Assembly: GCA_046297455.1 (NCBI GenBank)
Contig: JBKBIT010000012.1
Span: 57,601-121,600, forward strand
DNA length: 64,000 nt
Direction: 5' to 3'
Origin: ZYF759 sp046297455
GTDB lineage: Bacteria > Pseudomonadota > Alphaproteobacteria > Rhizobiales > Rhizobiaceae
Shown: piece after piece, positions 53,006 to 61,923 of the stretch
Layout: the number at the start of each line of letters is the position of its first letter
How positions within the stretch are numbered: the first letter of the stretch is position 1
Notes under the pieces: model-generated
What the model saw: only the letters and a program-made list of their open reading frames with translations
Databases searched by the model: none
Told to the model about the DNA's origin: nothing
Translations under genes and position numbers: made by a program

Positions 53006-56000
53006 CGCGACACCGGTCGCCGTCACCATCGTGACGCTCGACAGCCACATGGCGAGCGCCGTCGACCGCGCGGCCGCGCTGCTGCGGCGCGAATTGCCGG
53101 GACTGCGGCTGACGCTGCATTCGGTGGCCGAATGGGGCGGCGACCAGGCAGCCGAGGAACGCTGCCGGCGCGACGTGGCCAGGGCCGACATCGTGATCGC
53201 CAACATGATCTTCCTGGAGGAGCACATCCGCAAGATCCTGCCCTGGCTGGAGGCGCGGCGGGACGATTGCGACTGCCTGGTGAGCTGCATGTCGGCCGGC
53301 GAGATCGTGCGCACGACCCGCATCGGCGGGTTCTCCATGTCCGGCAAGCAGGGCGGGGCGCTGGCGCTGCTGAAGCGGCTGCGCGGCGCCGACAAGAAGG
53401 GCGGCTCGGGCGGGCGCCAGCAGATGAAGCTGCTGCGCCAGATCCCGCGCATTCTGCGCTTCATCCCCGGCAAGGCGCAGGACGTGCGCTCCTATTTCCT
53501 GACCCTGCAATACATGCTGGCGGGGTCGGACGAGAACATCTGCAACATGGTGCGCCACCTGATCGGCCGCTATGCCGCCGGACCGCGCGCGCATCTGCGC
53601 CGCGACATCTCGGCCAAGGCGCCGATCGAATATCCGGAAGCCGGGCTCTACCATCCCGCGCTCGCCGGACGGGTGTCGGAGACCGTGGCAGACCTGCCTG
53701 GCAGGAACGGCGCGGGCGGCACGGTCGGGCTCCTGATCATGCGCTCCTACGTGCTGGCCGGGAACACCGCCCATTATGACGGCGTGATCGCGGCGCTGGA
53801 GGCGCGCGGCCTGCGGGTCATCCCGGCCTTCGCCGCCGGCCTCGACGCAACGCCTGCGATCGAACGCTTCTTCATCGACAAGGGCCGCCCAGCGGTCGAC
53901 GCGGTCGTCTCGCTGACCGGATTCTCGCTTGTCGGCGGCCCTGCCTACAACGATTCAGGGGCGGCGGAACAAATGCTCGCCCGGCTCGACGTGCCCTATC
54001 TGTCGGCCTTCGCGATCGAGTTCCAGAGCCTGGAGGAATGGCGGGCGGGCGAACAGGGGCTGACGCCGGTCGAGACGACGATGATGATCGCCCTGCCCGA
54101 GATCGACGGCGCCACCGGACCGATGATCTATGGCGGGCGCGCGGTGCCAAGCGAGGCCGGTCGCGCGGAAGCCGGCCGCCGGGACATGGCAAGCGAACCG
54201 GAGCGCGCGGCGATGCTTGCCGCTCGGGTCGACAAGCTGATCCGCCTGCGGCGCAGCAAGCTCGCGGACCGGAAGGTCGCGATCGTGCTGTTCAACTTCC
54301 CACCCAATGGCGGCGCGGCAGGCACCGCAGCGCATCTGTCCGTGTTCCGCTCGTTGTACAACACCATGTCCGCGATGAAGCGCGAAGGCTATGAAGTGGA
54401 CCTGCCGGCGGATGTCGACGCGCTCCGCGACCGCATCCTGCGCGGCAATGCCGATCACCTCGGCCAAGCGGCGAATGTCGCAGCACGCATTCCTGTCGAT
54501 CGTCATGTCGGTCGCGAAAAATATCTTGCGGAGATCGAAGCCCAATGGGGCCCGGCACCCGGAATTCACCAGACCGACGGGTCGTCGATCCTGGTGCTGG
54601 GCGATCATTTCGGCAATGTCTTCGTCGGCATCCAGCCAGCTTTCGGTTATGAGGGCGACCCGATGCGTCTTCTCTTCGAGAAGAGCTTCGCACCGACCCA
54701 TGCCTTCTCCGCATTCTACCGCTGGCTGCGGGAAGACTTCGCCGCCGACGCGGTCCTGCATTTCGGCACCCATGGTGCGCTGGAATTCATGCCCGGCAAA
54801 CAGACCGGCCTTTCCGGAGCATGCTGGCCGGACCGTCTTATCGGCGACCTGCCGAACATCTATCTCTATGCCGCGAACAATCCGTCGGAAGGTACCATCG
54901 CCAAACGGCGCGCCGGCGCGACCCTGATCAGCTATCTGACGCCACCGGTGGCCAGCGCTGGCCTCTACAAGGGTCTGATCGACCTCAAGGCCTCACTCGA
55001 CCGCTGGCGCGGGCTTGGTCCGAACGAAACCGACGCGCGGGTGCAATTGGCCGAGACGATCCACGCCCAGGCAATGGAACTCGATCTGGCCGACGAAAAC
55101 TGGCCTGGCGACAGCGGCGACCGCATCCAGCGACTGGTCGGCGAGGTAACAGAACTGGAAGCCACGCTGATCCCGCATGGCCTGCATGTTGTCGGAGAGG
55201 CACCCTCGGTCGAGGAGCAAGCCGACCTGCTCGAACTGGTCGTCGAGGCGCAGGGGTCTGTGCTCGCCAGGGAAGACGCCATTGCACTGGCCGAGGGACG
55301 GCAAAGCGGTCGTCAGGGCGATGCGCTCAACGAGATCGTTCGCAAGCTTTCCAATGACACCGAGATCCCGGCAATCCTGACGGCACTGGAAGGCCGTTAT
55401 ATCCCGCCCGTGGCGGGCGGCGACCTGATCCGCTCGCCATCGATCCTCCCAACCGGCCGCAATCTCCATGGCTTCGATCCGTTTCGTCTGCCGAGCGCTT
55501 TCGCCGTGGCAGATGGTGCGCGCCAGGCCGAAAGGCTCCTTGCTCGCCATCTCGCCGATCATGGCGCGCTGCCCGAGAGCGTGGCGCTGGTGCTGTGGGG
55601 CACCGACAACATGAAGAGCGAAGGCGGCCCTATCAGCCAGGCGCTGGCGTTGATGGGTGCCCTGCCCCGGTTCGATTCCTACGGCCGACTGGCGGGCGCC
55701 GATCTCATCCCCCTCGAAGAGCTCGGTCGGCCGCGTATCGACGTGGTGATGACGCTCTCCGGCATCTTCAGGGATTTGCTGCCGCTGCAGACGAAGCTGC
55801 TGGCCGAAGCCAGCCTGATATGCGCGGAAGCAGACGAACCGCTGGAGATGAATTTCGTACGCAAGCACGCACTCTCCTATGCACAGCGCCATGGATGCGA
55901 TCTCGAACAGGCCGCCTTGCGCGTCTTCTCGAACGCTGCCGGAGCATATGGCTCCAACATCAATCATCTCATCGACGGCGGCTGTTGGGACGACGAGGAC

Positions 56001-56648
56001 GAACTGGCCGAGGCCTACACACGGCGCAAGTGCTTTGCCTACGGTCGCGATGGCAAGCCGGTGCAGCAGAGTGCGCTTCTGGCGACAATGCTGGAAGACG
56101 TGTCGGCGGCCTATCAAAACCTCGAATCCGTTGAACTGGGTGTCACCACGGTCGATCATTATTTCGACACGCTGGGCGGCATCAGCCGCGCCGTTCGCAG
56201 GGCTGGCGGCAAGGACGTGCCGATCTATGTCGGCGACCAGACGCGCGGCGAAGGCAAGGTGCGCACGCTGGCCGAGCAGGTTTCGCTCGAAGCGCGCACC
56301 CGCACGCTGAACCCGAAATGGTACGAAGGTTTGCTTGCTCATGGGCATGAGGGCGTGCGCCAGATCGAGGCGCATGTGACCAACACGCTCGGCTGGTCGG
56401 CGACGACCGGCCAGGTGGCCCCCTGGGTCTACCGCAACATGGCCGAGACCTTCGTGCTCGACGAGGAGATGCGGCGGCGCATGGCCGACCTCAATCCTCG
56501 TGCTGCTTCCAAGCTCGCCAACCGCCTGATCGAGGCGAATGACCGCGCCTATTGGAGCCCGGACGAAGCCACGCTCGACGCCCTGCGTCGGGCCGGAGAC
56601 GAACTCGAAGACCGCGTCGAGGGCGTGGACGTGGAGGCAGCCGCATGA
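52980..56648 (+). CDS. bchH: magnesium chelatase subunit H BchH
   Basis: The protein is 1222 residues, normal for the porphyrin-binding subunit. The N-terminal VAVTIVTLDSHM and ADIVIANMIFLEEHI, the CobN/BchH core (FPPNGGAAGTAAHLSVFRSLYNTM, FGTHGALEFMPGKQTGLSG, YLYAANNPSEGTIAKRR) and MAETFVLDEEMRRRMADLNP near the end are clear. It inserts Mg into protoporphyrin IX together with BchI and BchD, which are not in this window. The start lies inside the end of bchB, and an ATG at 53049 is less likely because it cuts the first strand. Confidence 0.96.
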   Translation: MPRPISAADATPVAVTIVTLDSHMASAVDRAAALLRRELPGLRLTLHSVAEWGGDQAAEERCRRDVARADIVIANMIFLEEHIRKILPWLEARRDDCDCLVSCMSAGEIVRTTRIGGFSMSGKQGGALALLKRLRGADKKGGSGGRQQMKLLRQIPRILRFIPGKAQDVRSYFLTLQYMLAGSDENICNMVRHLIGRYAAGPRAHLRRDISAKAPIEYPEAGLYHPALAGRVSETVADLPGRNGAGGTVGLLIMRSYVLAGNTAHYDGVIAALEARGLRVIPAFAAGLDATPAIERFFIDKGRPAVDAVVSLTGFSLVGGPAYNDSGAAEQMLARLDVPYLSAFAIEFQSLEEWRAGEQGLTPVETTMMIALPEIDGATGPMIYGGRAVPSEAGRAEAGRRDMASEPERAAMLAARVDKLIRLRRSKLADRKVAIVLFNFPPNGGAAGTAAHLSVFRSLYNTMSAMKREGYEVDLPADVDALRDRILRGNADHLGQAANVAARIPVDRHVGREKYLAEIEAQWGPAPGIHQTDGSSILVLGDHFGNVFVGIQPAFGYEGDPMRLLFEKSFAPTHAFSAFYRWLREDFAADAVLHFGTHGALEFMPGKQTGLSGACWPDRLIGDLPNIYLYAANNPSEGTIAKRRAGATLISYLTPPVASAGLYKGLIDLKASLDRWRGLGPNETDARVQLAETIHAQAMELDLADENWPGDSGDRIQRLVGEVTELEATLIPHGLHVVGEAPSVEEQADLLELVVEAQGSVLAREDAIALAEGRQSGRQGDALNEIVRKLSNDTEIPAILTALEGRYIPPVAGGDLIRSPSILPTGRNLHGFDPFRLPSAFAVADGARQAERLLARHLADHGALPESVALVLWGTDNMKSEGGPISQALALMGALPRFDSYGRLAGADLIPLEELGRPRIDVVMTLSGIFRDLLPLQTKLLAEASLICAEADEPLEMNFVRKHALSYAQRHGCDLEQAALRVFSNAAGAYGSNINHLIDGGCWDDEDELAEAYTRRKCFAYGRDGKPVQQSALLATMLEDVSAAYQNLESVELGVTTVDHYFDTLGGISRAVRRAGGKDVPIYVGDQTRGEGKVRTLAEQVSLEARTRTLNPKWYEGLLAHGHEGVRQIEAHVTNTLGWSATTGQVAPWVYRNMAETFVLDEEMRRRMADLNPRAASKLANRLIEANDRAYWSPDEATLDALRRAGDELEDRVEGVDVEAAA

Positions 56649-57553
56649 ACGTGTTTACTCACCCCAAGGATCTCAAGCGTGCCGCGCGCGGCGAGGATGG
56701 CGAAGGCAGCGTTCAGGTTCGCCTCGATCCCACCGTCAGAATCGACACGGCGAAGGTCTTCGCCGTCTACGGCAAGGGGGGCATCGGCAAATCGACCACC
56801 TCGTCCAACCTGTCGGTTGCCTTCTCGAAACTTGGCAAGCGGGTGCTTCAGATCGGGTGCGACCCCAAGCACGATTCCACGTTCACCCTGACCAAATCGC
56901 TGATCCCGACCGTGATCGACGTCTTGGAGCAGGTCGACTTCCACACCGAGGAACTGCGCCCAGAGGATTACGTCGTCGAGGGGTTCAATGGAGTGCGTTG
57001 CGTGGAAGCCGGTGGCCCACCAGCGGGCACCGGATGCGGCGGCTATGTCGTGGGACAGACGGTCAAGCTCCTGAAAGAACACCACCTGCTGGAAGACACC
57101 GATGTCGTCATCTTCGATGTGCTCGGCGACGTGGTGTGTGGCGGTTTTGCGTCCCCGCTCCAGCATGCCGAGCGTGCGCTGGTGGTGGCCGCAAACGACT
57201 TCGATTCCATCTTCGCGATGAACCGCATCATCGCCGCCATCAAGGCCAAGTCGAAAAACTACGATGTGCGGCTGGGCGGCGTGATCGCCAACCGCTCGCG
57301 TGAGACCGACCAGATCGACCGCTTCAACGAGGCGATCGGCCTGAAGCGGCTTGCCCATTTCGGCGATGTCGATGCCGTCCGCCGCTCCCGACTCAAGAAA
57401 TCCACCCTGTTCGAGATGGAAGACACGCCGGAAGTCCGCGCCGTACAGGCCGAATACATGCAACTGGCGGAAACACTGTGGGCGGGCACCGACGAACTCG
57501 ACGCCACGCCCATGAAAGATCGCGAGATCTTCGATTTCCTGGGGTTCGACTGA
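56645..57553 (+). CDS. bchL: dark-operative protochlorophyllide reductase ATPase BchL
   Basis: The protein is 302 residues, a NifH-like dimer subunit. The P-loop GKGGIGKS is at residues 43-50. The two cysteines that bridge the [4Fe-4S] cluster are C131 (GTGCGGYVVG) and C165 (DVVCGGFASP). It feeds electrons to BchNB with ATP hydrolysis. It overlaps bchH by four bases and bchM by one. Confidence 0.97.
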   Translation: MNVFTHPKDLKRAARGEDGEGSVQVRLDPTVRIDTAKVFAVYGKGGIGKSTTSSNLSVAFSKLGKRVLQIGCDPKHDSTFTLTKSLIPTVIDVLEQVDFHTEELRPEDYVVEGFNGVRCVEAGGPPAGTGCGGYVVGQTVKLLKEHHLLEDTDVVIFDVLGDVVCGGFASPLQHAERALVVAANDFDSIFAMNRIIAAIKAKSKNYDVRLGGVIANRSRETDQIDRFNEAIGLKRLAHFGDVDAVRRSRLKKSTLFEMEDTPEVRAVQAEYMQLAETLWAGTDELDATPMKDREIFDFLGFD

Positions 57554-58254
57554 TGTCCGACACCGCCTATATCCGCCGCCGCGGCGAGATCCGCACCTAT
57601 TTCGACCGCACCGCCGTCGAGGGATGGAAGCGGCTTGCCGGCAACGGACCGCTGTCAGCGATCCGCGAGACGGTACGGCGCGGCCGGGCGGAGATGCGGG
57701 CGACAATGTTGTCGGCCCTGCCAGCCGATCTTTCGGGTTGGCGGGTGCTGGATGCCGGCTGCGGCGCGGGCGCAATGTCGGTCGAACTGGCTCGTCGTGG
57801 TGCCAATGTGGTCGGCATCGACGTCGCACCGTCGATCGTCGATTTCGCCCGCCAGAACATGCCGGGCGATCTCGGATCGGGGACGATCCTGTTCGCCGCC
57901 GGAGACATGCTGTCGGCGGATCTCGGTCGTTTCGATGCGGTGGTGGCGATGGATTCGCTGATCCACTACGAGCCCGAGACTGCGCTCGCGGCGCTGGCGA
58001 GCCTGGCTGCGCGGACCGACCGCCAGATCGTTTTCACCTTTGCGCCCTGGTCGCCGGCGCTAGGCCTGATGCACCGGGTCGGAAAGCTCTTCCCGCGCGG
58101 CGACAAGTCACCGGCGATCGTCCCGGTCCGGCCGGAGCGCATCGCCGATGGCCTGGCCGGCACGCTCGGTGCGGAAGGCTGGCGCATGGGCACCATGCAG
58201 CGCATTTCTTCCGGCTTCTACACCTCGCAGATGATGGAGGTGTCGCGGGCATGA
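57553..58254 (+). CDS. bchM: Mg-protoporphyrin IX methyltransferase BchM
   Basis: The protein is 233 residues. The SAM motif VLDAGCGAGAMSVELARRG is near residues 64-82, followed by VVGIDVAPSIVDFAR. RISSGFYTSQMMEV at the C-terminus is typical of BchM. It methylates the propionate of Mg-protoporphyrin IX, the step before the AcsF cyclase. The start uses TGATG overlap with bchL. Confidence 0.95.
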   Translation: MSDTAYIRRRGEIRTYFDRTAVEGWKRLAGNGPLSAIRETVRRGRAEMRATMLSALPADLSGWRVLDAGCGAGAMSVELARRGANVVGIDVAPSIVDFARQNMPGDLGSGTILFAAGDMLSADLGRFDAVVAMDSLIHYEPETALAALASLAARTDRQIVFTFAPWSPALGLMHRVGKLFPRGDKSPAIVPVRPERIADGLAGTLGAEGWRMGTMQRISSGFYTSQMMEVSRA

Positions 58255-59684
58255 GACGGACCGGAGCCAGCATGGCGCAGGCGTGGATGAGGCTGGGAAC
58301 GCGGTTCCTGCCCTTCGCGGACGCTGCCACCGCAGGCTTGCCGCTCGGACGCCTGCTCAGACTGTCTCTGTTCCAGATCTCGGTCGGCATGGCGATGGTG
58401 CTTCTGACAGGCACGCTCAATCGCGTGATGATCGTCGAGCTTTCCGTTCCCGCTTCGGTGGTTGCGATCATGGTCGCGCTGCCGATCCTGTTTGCGCCGG
58501 CACGCGCGCTGATCGGCCATCGCTCCGACACCCATCGCTCCTATCTCGGCTGGCGACGCGTGCCCTTCATCTGGATGGGAACGCTGCTGCAGTTCGGCGG
58601 GCTGGCGATCATGCCTTTCGCCCTGCTGGTTCTTTCGGGCGGCGGCGAGGCGGCAGTGCCCTATGCCGGCGTCATCGGCGCGTCGCTTGCCTTCCTGCTG
58701 GTCGGCGCGGGGCTGCATACCGTTCAAACGGCCGGGCTGGCGCTTGCCTGCGACCTGGCACCGCCGGAAAGCCGGCCGCGTGTCGTGGCGCTGCTCTATC
58801 TGATGCTGCTGGTCGGCATGCTGATCAGTGCACTGGTCTTTTCGGTTATCCTGGCCGAGTTCAGCCATGTGCTGCTGATCCAGGTCATCCAGGGCGCGGC
58901 CGTCGTTACCATGGCGCTGAACCTGATCGCGCTGTGGAAGCAGGAAGGCCGCAACCAGGCCGCGACCGACCCCGCCCTGCCCCGCCAGGCCTTTTCCGAT
59001 GCCTGGGGACGCTTCATCGCCGTGCCGCACGCCAAGCGCCTTTTGGTTGCGATCGCGCTCGGCACGGCGGGCTTCACGATGCAGGACGTGCTGCTTGAAC
59101 CCTATGGCGGCGAGGTCCTGTCTCTCTCCGTCGGCCAGACCACGCTTCTGACCGCGTTGCTCGCCGGCGGCACGATCTGCGGCCTGGCCCTTGCGGCGAG
59201 TGCGCTCGGACGCGGGTTCAACACATTCAGGCTGGCGGGCTTTGGCGGCCTTGTCGGCATCGTCGCGTTCTCGCTGGTGATTGCGGCCGCCCCCTTCGAA
59301 TCGACGCTGCTGTTCAGGGTCGGTACTTTCCTGATCGGTTTTGGCGGGGGCCTTTTTACCGTGGGCTTGCTGACCGCGGCGATGGACATCGCACGCACCA
59401 CCGGCAGCGGCATCGCGCTCGGCGCCTGGGGCGCCGTTCAGGCGACGGCAGCGGGACTGGCGATCGCCATTGGTGGCGGGGTGCGCGACGGCGTCGAATT
59501 GATGGCCGCCCGCGACCTATTGGGGCCTGTGTTCCGCACACCCGAGGCCGGCTACGCGGTCGTCTACCACATCGAGATCGCGCTTCTGTTTGCCGCCATT
59601 GCCGCCGTGGGGCCGCTTGCCCGCTTCGCCGGCACGGCCGAGCACGAGCGCGGGCGCTTTGGACTTGAGAGTTTTCCCGGCTGA
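58251..59684 (+). CDS. lhaA: light-harvesting complex I assembly protein LhaA (PucC family)
   Basis: The protein is 477 residues with about 12 membrane helices. RLSLFQISVGMAMVLLTGTLNRVMIVELSVPAS near the N-terminus and SHRSYLGWRRVPFIWMGTLLQFGG-like segments match LhaA. It supports LH1 assembly around the reaction centre, probably by pigment delivery. It overlaps bchM by four bases and precedes puhA by 19. Confidence 0.93.
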   Translation: MRRTGASMAQAWMRLGTRFLPFADAATAGLPLGRLLRLSLFQISVGMAMVLLTGTLNRVMIVELSVPASVVAIMVALPILFAPARALIGHRSDTHRSYLGWRRVPFIWMGTLLQFGGLAIMPFALLVLSGGGEAAVPYAGVIGASLAFLLVGAGLHTVQTAGLALACDLAPPESRPRVVALLYLMLLVGMLISALVFSVILAEFSHVLLIQVIQGAAVVTMALNLIALWKQEGRNQAATDPALPRQAFSDAWGRFIAVPHAKRLLVAIALGTAGFTMQDVLLEPYGGEVLSLSVGQTTLLTALLAGGTICGLALAASALGRGFNTFRLAGFGGLVGIVAFSLVIAAAPFESTLLFRVGTFLIGFGGGLFTVGLLTAAMDIARTTGSGIALGAWGAVQATAAGLAIAIGGGVRDGVELMAARDLLGPVFRTPEAGYAVVYHIEIALLFAAIAAVGPLARFAGTAEHERGRFGLESFPG

Positions 59685-59703
59685 AGCCGAAAAGGAGAAA
59701 GAC

Positions 59704-60483
59704 ATGTATCCCGGCGACTTCACCAGCTACATCGATCTGGCACAGGTCTCGCTGTATGTTTTCTGGTTCTTCCTGGCGGGCCTCATCTTCTGGCTGCGCC
59801 GCGAGGACCGGCGCGAGGGCTACCCGCTGGAGTCCGACCCGACCGGACAGGTCAAGGGCATCGATTCCATCTTCATGGCGCCGCCCAAGACGTTCCTTCT
59901 GCGCGACGGCACGACCAAGACGGTTCCCAACGACCTGCGCGACACCCGCCCCGTGGCGGCGGCCCGCGTCGGTGCATGGCCTGGCGCACCGCTGACGCCG
60001 ACCGGCGATCCGCTTGTCGACGGCGTTGGACCGGCCGCCTGGGCCGAGCGGCGCGACGTGCCGGACAAGACCTGGGACGGCAAGGACAAGATCGTGCCGA
60101 CCCGCGTCGACGGACATTATCACGTGGCGTCCGGCGATCCCGACCCGCGCGGCATGACCGTCTACGCGATGGACGGCAAGCCGGCCGGCGTGGTGACCGA
60201 CATCTGGGTCGACCGGGCCGAACACGTCATCCGCTATCTCGAGGTCGACCCAGGTCCCGGCAAGGGTCCCCTGCTCGTGCCGATGACGCTGGCGCGTGTC
60301 GTCAGCAGCGACTTCAAGCCGACCATGGTCAAGGTGAAGTCGATCACCGCCGCCCAGTTCGCCAACGTGCCGCGCACCAAATCGGCCGATACCGTGACCT
60401 TCCTTGAGGAAGACCGGATCTGCGCCTATTTCGCCGGCGGCCATCTCTACGCCACGCGCCAAAGAACGGAGCCGTTGTTCTGA
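59704..60483 (+). CDS. puhA: photosynthetic reaction centre H subunit PuhA
   Basis: The protein is 259 residues. One N-terminal membrane helix (VSLYVFWFFLAGLIFWLRRED) precedes the cytoplasmic domain, which has GYPLE, PPKTFLLRDG, MTVYAMDGKPAGVVTDIWVDRAEHVIRYLEVD and VLVP-type strands of the PRC barrel. It caps the L/M core and passes protons to QB. AAGGAGAAAG precedes the ATG. The pufLM genes are not in the window. Confidence 0.97.
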   Translation: MYPGDFTSYIDLAQVSLYVFWFFLAGLIFWLRREDRREGYPLESDPTGQVKGIDSIFMAPPKTFLLRDGTTKTVPNDLRDTRPVAAARVGAWPGAPLTPTGDPLVDGVGPAAWAERRDVPDKTWDGKDKIVPTRVDGHYHVASGDPDPRGMTVYAMDGKPAGVVTDIWVDRAEHVIRYLEVDPGPGKGPLLVPMTLARVVSSDFKPTMVKVKSITAAQFANVPRTKSADTVTFLEEDRICAYFAGGHLYATRQRTEPLF

Positions 60484-61157
60484 TGGAAAACCATGACGAT
60501 TTCGCCTTCGAACCGATCCGCGGACTGCCCGACCATCTGCCGAAGGGCGAACGGCTTCTGTGGCAGGGCGCACCCGACTGGCGGCTGCTCGCCATCCAGG
60601 CGTTCCATGTCCGCAAGGTGGCTGTCTACTTCGCGCTGATTGCCGCCTGGCAGTGGAGCACCGGCATGGCAGACGGCGCGGGCTTCCTGGAGGCCGGCGC
60701 CGGGCTGTGGATGCTCGGCCTGTCGGCGGCCGTTGCCCTCGGACTGCTCACGGGCCTCGCCTGGCTCTATGCGCGCACGACGGTCTATTCGCTGACCTCG
60801 AAGCGGCTCGTGATGCGCGCGGGCATTGCCCTGCCGGTTACGCTCAACCTGCCGCTGTCGCTGGTGGAGAACGCCACTGTCGCACGCCGGGCGGATGGCA
60901 GTGGCGGCATCGCCTTCGAGGTGACCAGGCCCGACCGTGTGGCCTGGCTGGTGGCCTGGCCGAACGCGCGGCCGTGGCATTTCAACCATCCGCAGCCGAT
61001 GCTGCGCGCGCTGCGCGAGGTCGAACCGATTGCGAAACTGGTGGCAGACGCCCTGTCGACCGGCACCGGCTCCGTCAGGGCCGCCTCGCAGCGCCCGGCA
61101 TCCAAACCCGCCAACGCGGCTTCCGGCCTGGTGCCCCAGACCGGCCAGCCCGCCTAA
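60483..61157 (+). CDS. puhB: photosynthetic complex assembly protein PuhB
   Basis: The protein is 224 residues. GLPDHLPKGERLLWQGAPDWRLLA at the start, about three membrane helices and a PH-like C-terminal part (YSLTSKRLVMRAGIALPVTLNLPLSLV) match PuhB, which helps assemble the reaction centre and LH1. It shares one base with the puhA stop. The last ~25 residues are low-complexity Ala/Ser/Pro. Confidence 0.92.
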   Translation: MENHDDFAFEPIRGLPDHLPKGERLLWQGAPDWRLLAIQAFHVRKVAVYFALIAAWQWSTGMADGAGFLEAGAGLWMLGLSAAVALGLLTGLAWLYARTTVYSLTSKRLVMRAGIALPVTLNLPLSLVENATVARRADGSGGIAFEVTRPDRVAWLVAWPNARPWHFNHPQPMLRALREVEPIAKLVADALSTGTGSVRAASQRPASKPANAASGLVPQTGQPA

Positions 61158-61168
61158 GGAGAACGACC

Positions 61169-61624
61169 ATGGCCCGTGCGACCTGGAAACCCGACCCGCT
61201 CAAGAAGCCAGCTCTGGCATGTGGCAGTCTCGTTGCCATGGCCATCGTGTTCGCGGCCTTCGGACCCAAGGCCGAGCTGCCGCGCGCCATCGAGAACTCG
61301 CCTGTCGCAGAGAGCATCAGCCTGCGTTTCACCGACACTGACGACGGATCGGTGATCGCTGTCGATGCCGGCAGCGGCGAGGTCGTTGCCAGCCTCGGCG
61401 TCGGCGAGGGCGGCTTCGTGCGCCAGGCCATGCGCGGACTGGCACGCGACCGGATGCTGCGCTCGATCTCGGACGAGCCGCCATTCCTGCTATCCCGGCT
61501 TGCCGACGGCAAGCTGGTACTCAGCGACCCGGAGACCGGCAGGGTTATCGCCCTCGACTCCTTCGGGCGCTCCAACGCCGCATCGTTTGCGGCATTTCTC
61601 GATCACGGGAGGGAACCGAAATGA
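61169..61624 (+). CDS. puhC: photosynthetic complex assembly protein PuhC
   Basis: The protein is 151 residues with one N-terminal membrane helix (LACGSLVAMAIVFAAFG) and a periplasmic beta domain (SLRFTDTDDGSVIAVDAGSG). Size, helix and place after puhB agree with PuhC, needed for full levels of the RC-LH1 complex. AAGGAGAAC precedes the ATG. It overlaps the next gene by four bases. Confidence 0.9.
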   Translation: MARATWKPDPLKKPALACGSLVAMAIVFAAFGPKAELPRAIENSPVAESISLRFTDTDDGSVIAVDAGSGEVVASLGVGEGGFVRQAMRGLARDRMLRSISDEPPFLLSRLADGKLVLSDPETGRVIALDSFGRSNAASFAAFLDHGREPK

Positions 61625-61923
61625 TCGAAACTCTAGGCCTTCGCAGGCAACGCGTCGACGTACCCTGCACCATCGAAATCGAACATAGCTGGGAGAGCCT
61701 GCACGCACATGTCGAACTGGAAGGCGTGGACGTTGAGCCCGGCGACGAGGTTCACGTCCATGGCGACGTTATCTCGGTACCGTTCGGCGAGAAGCGGGTG
61801 CTGCACCGCATGGCGACCGTTACCCGCGCCACCGCTCCGGAACGGCTCTGGGTCAGGATGACCGGCGACTTCGAGTTCATGGAACTGCTCGAGTTCAGCT
61901 TCTCTTCGGAGAAGGTGTCATGA
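61621..61923 (+). CDS. bciE: BciE-like subunit of the oxygen-dependent Mg-protoporphyrin ester cyclase
   Basis: The protein is 100 residues, soluble, with three stretches of beta type (VPCTIEIEHSWESLHAHVELEG, EVHVHGDVISVPFGEKRVLHRMATVTRA, FMELLEFSFSSE). In alphaproteobacteria the AcsF cyclase needs a small partner, BciE, encoded between puhC and acsF; this gene has that size and exact place and overlaps both by four bases. I call it BciE on position, size and co-translation. Identity by alignment was not possible here. Earlier annotation often leaves it as a hypothetical protein. Confidence 0.78.
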   Translation: MIETLGLRRQRVDVPCTIEIEHSWESLHAHVELEGVDVEPGDEVHVHGDVISVPFGEKRVLHRMATVTRATAPERLWVRMTGDFEFMELLEFSFSSEKVS

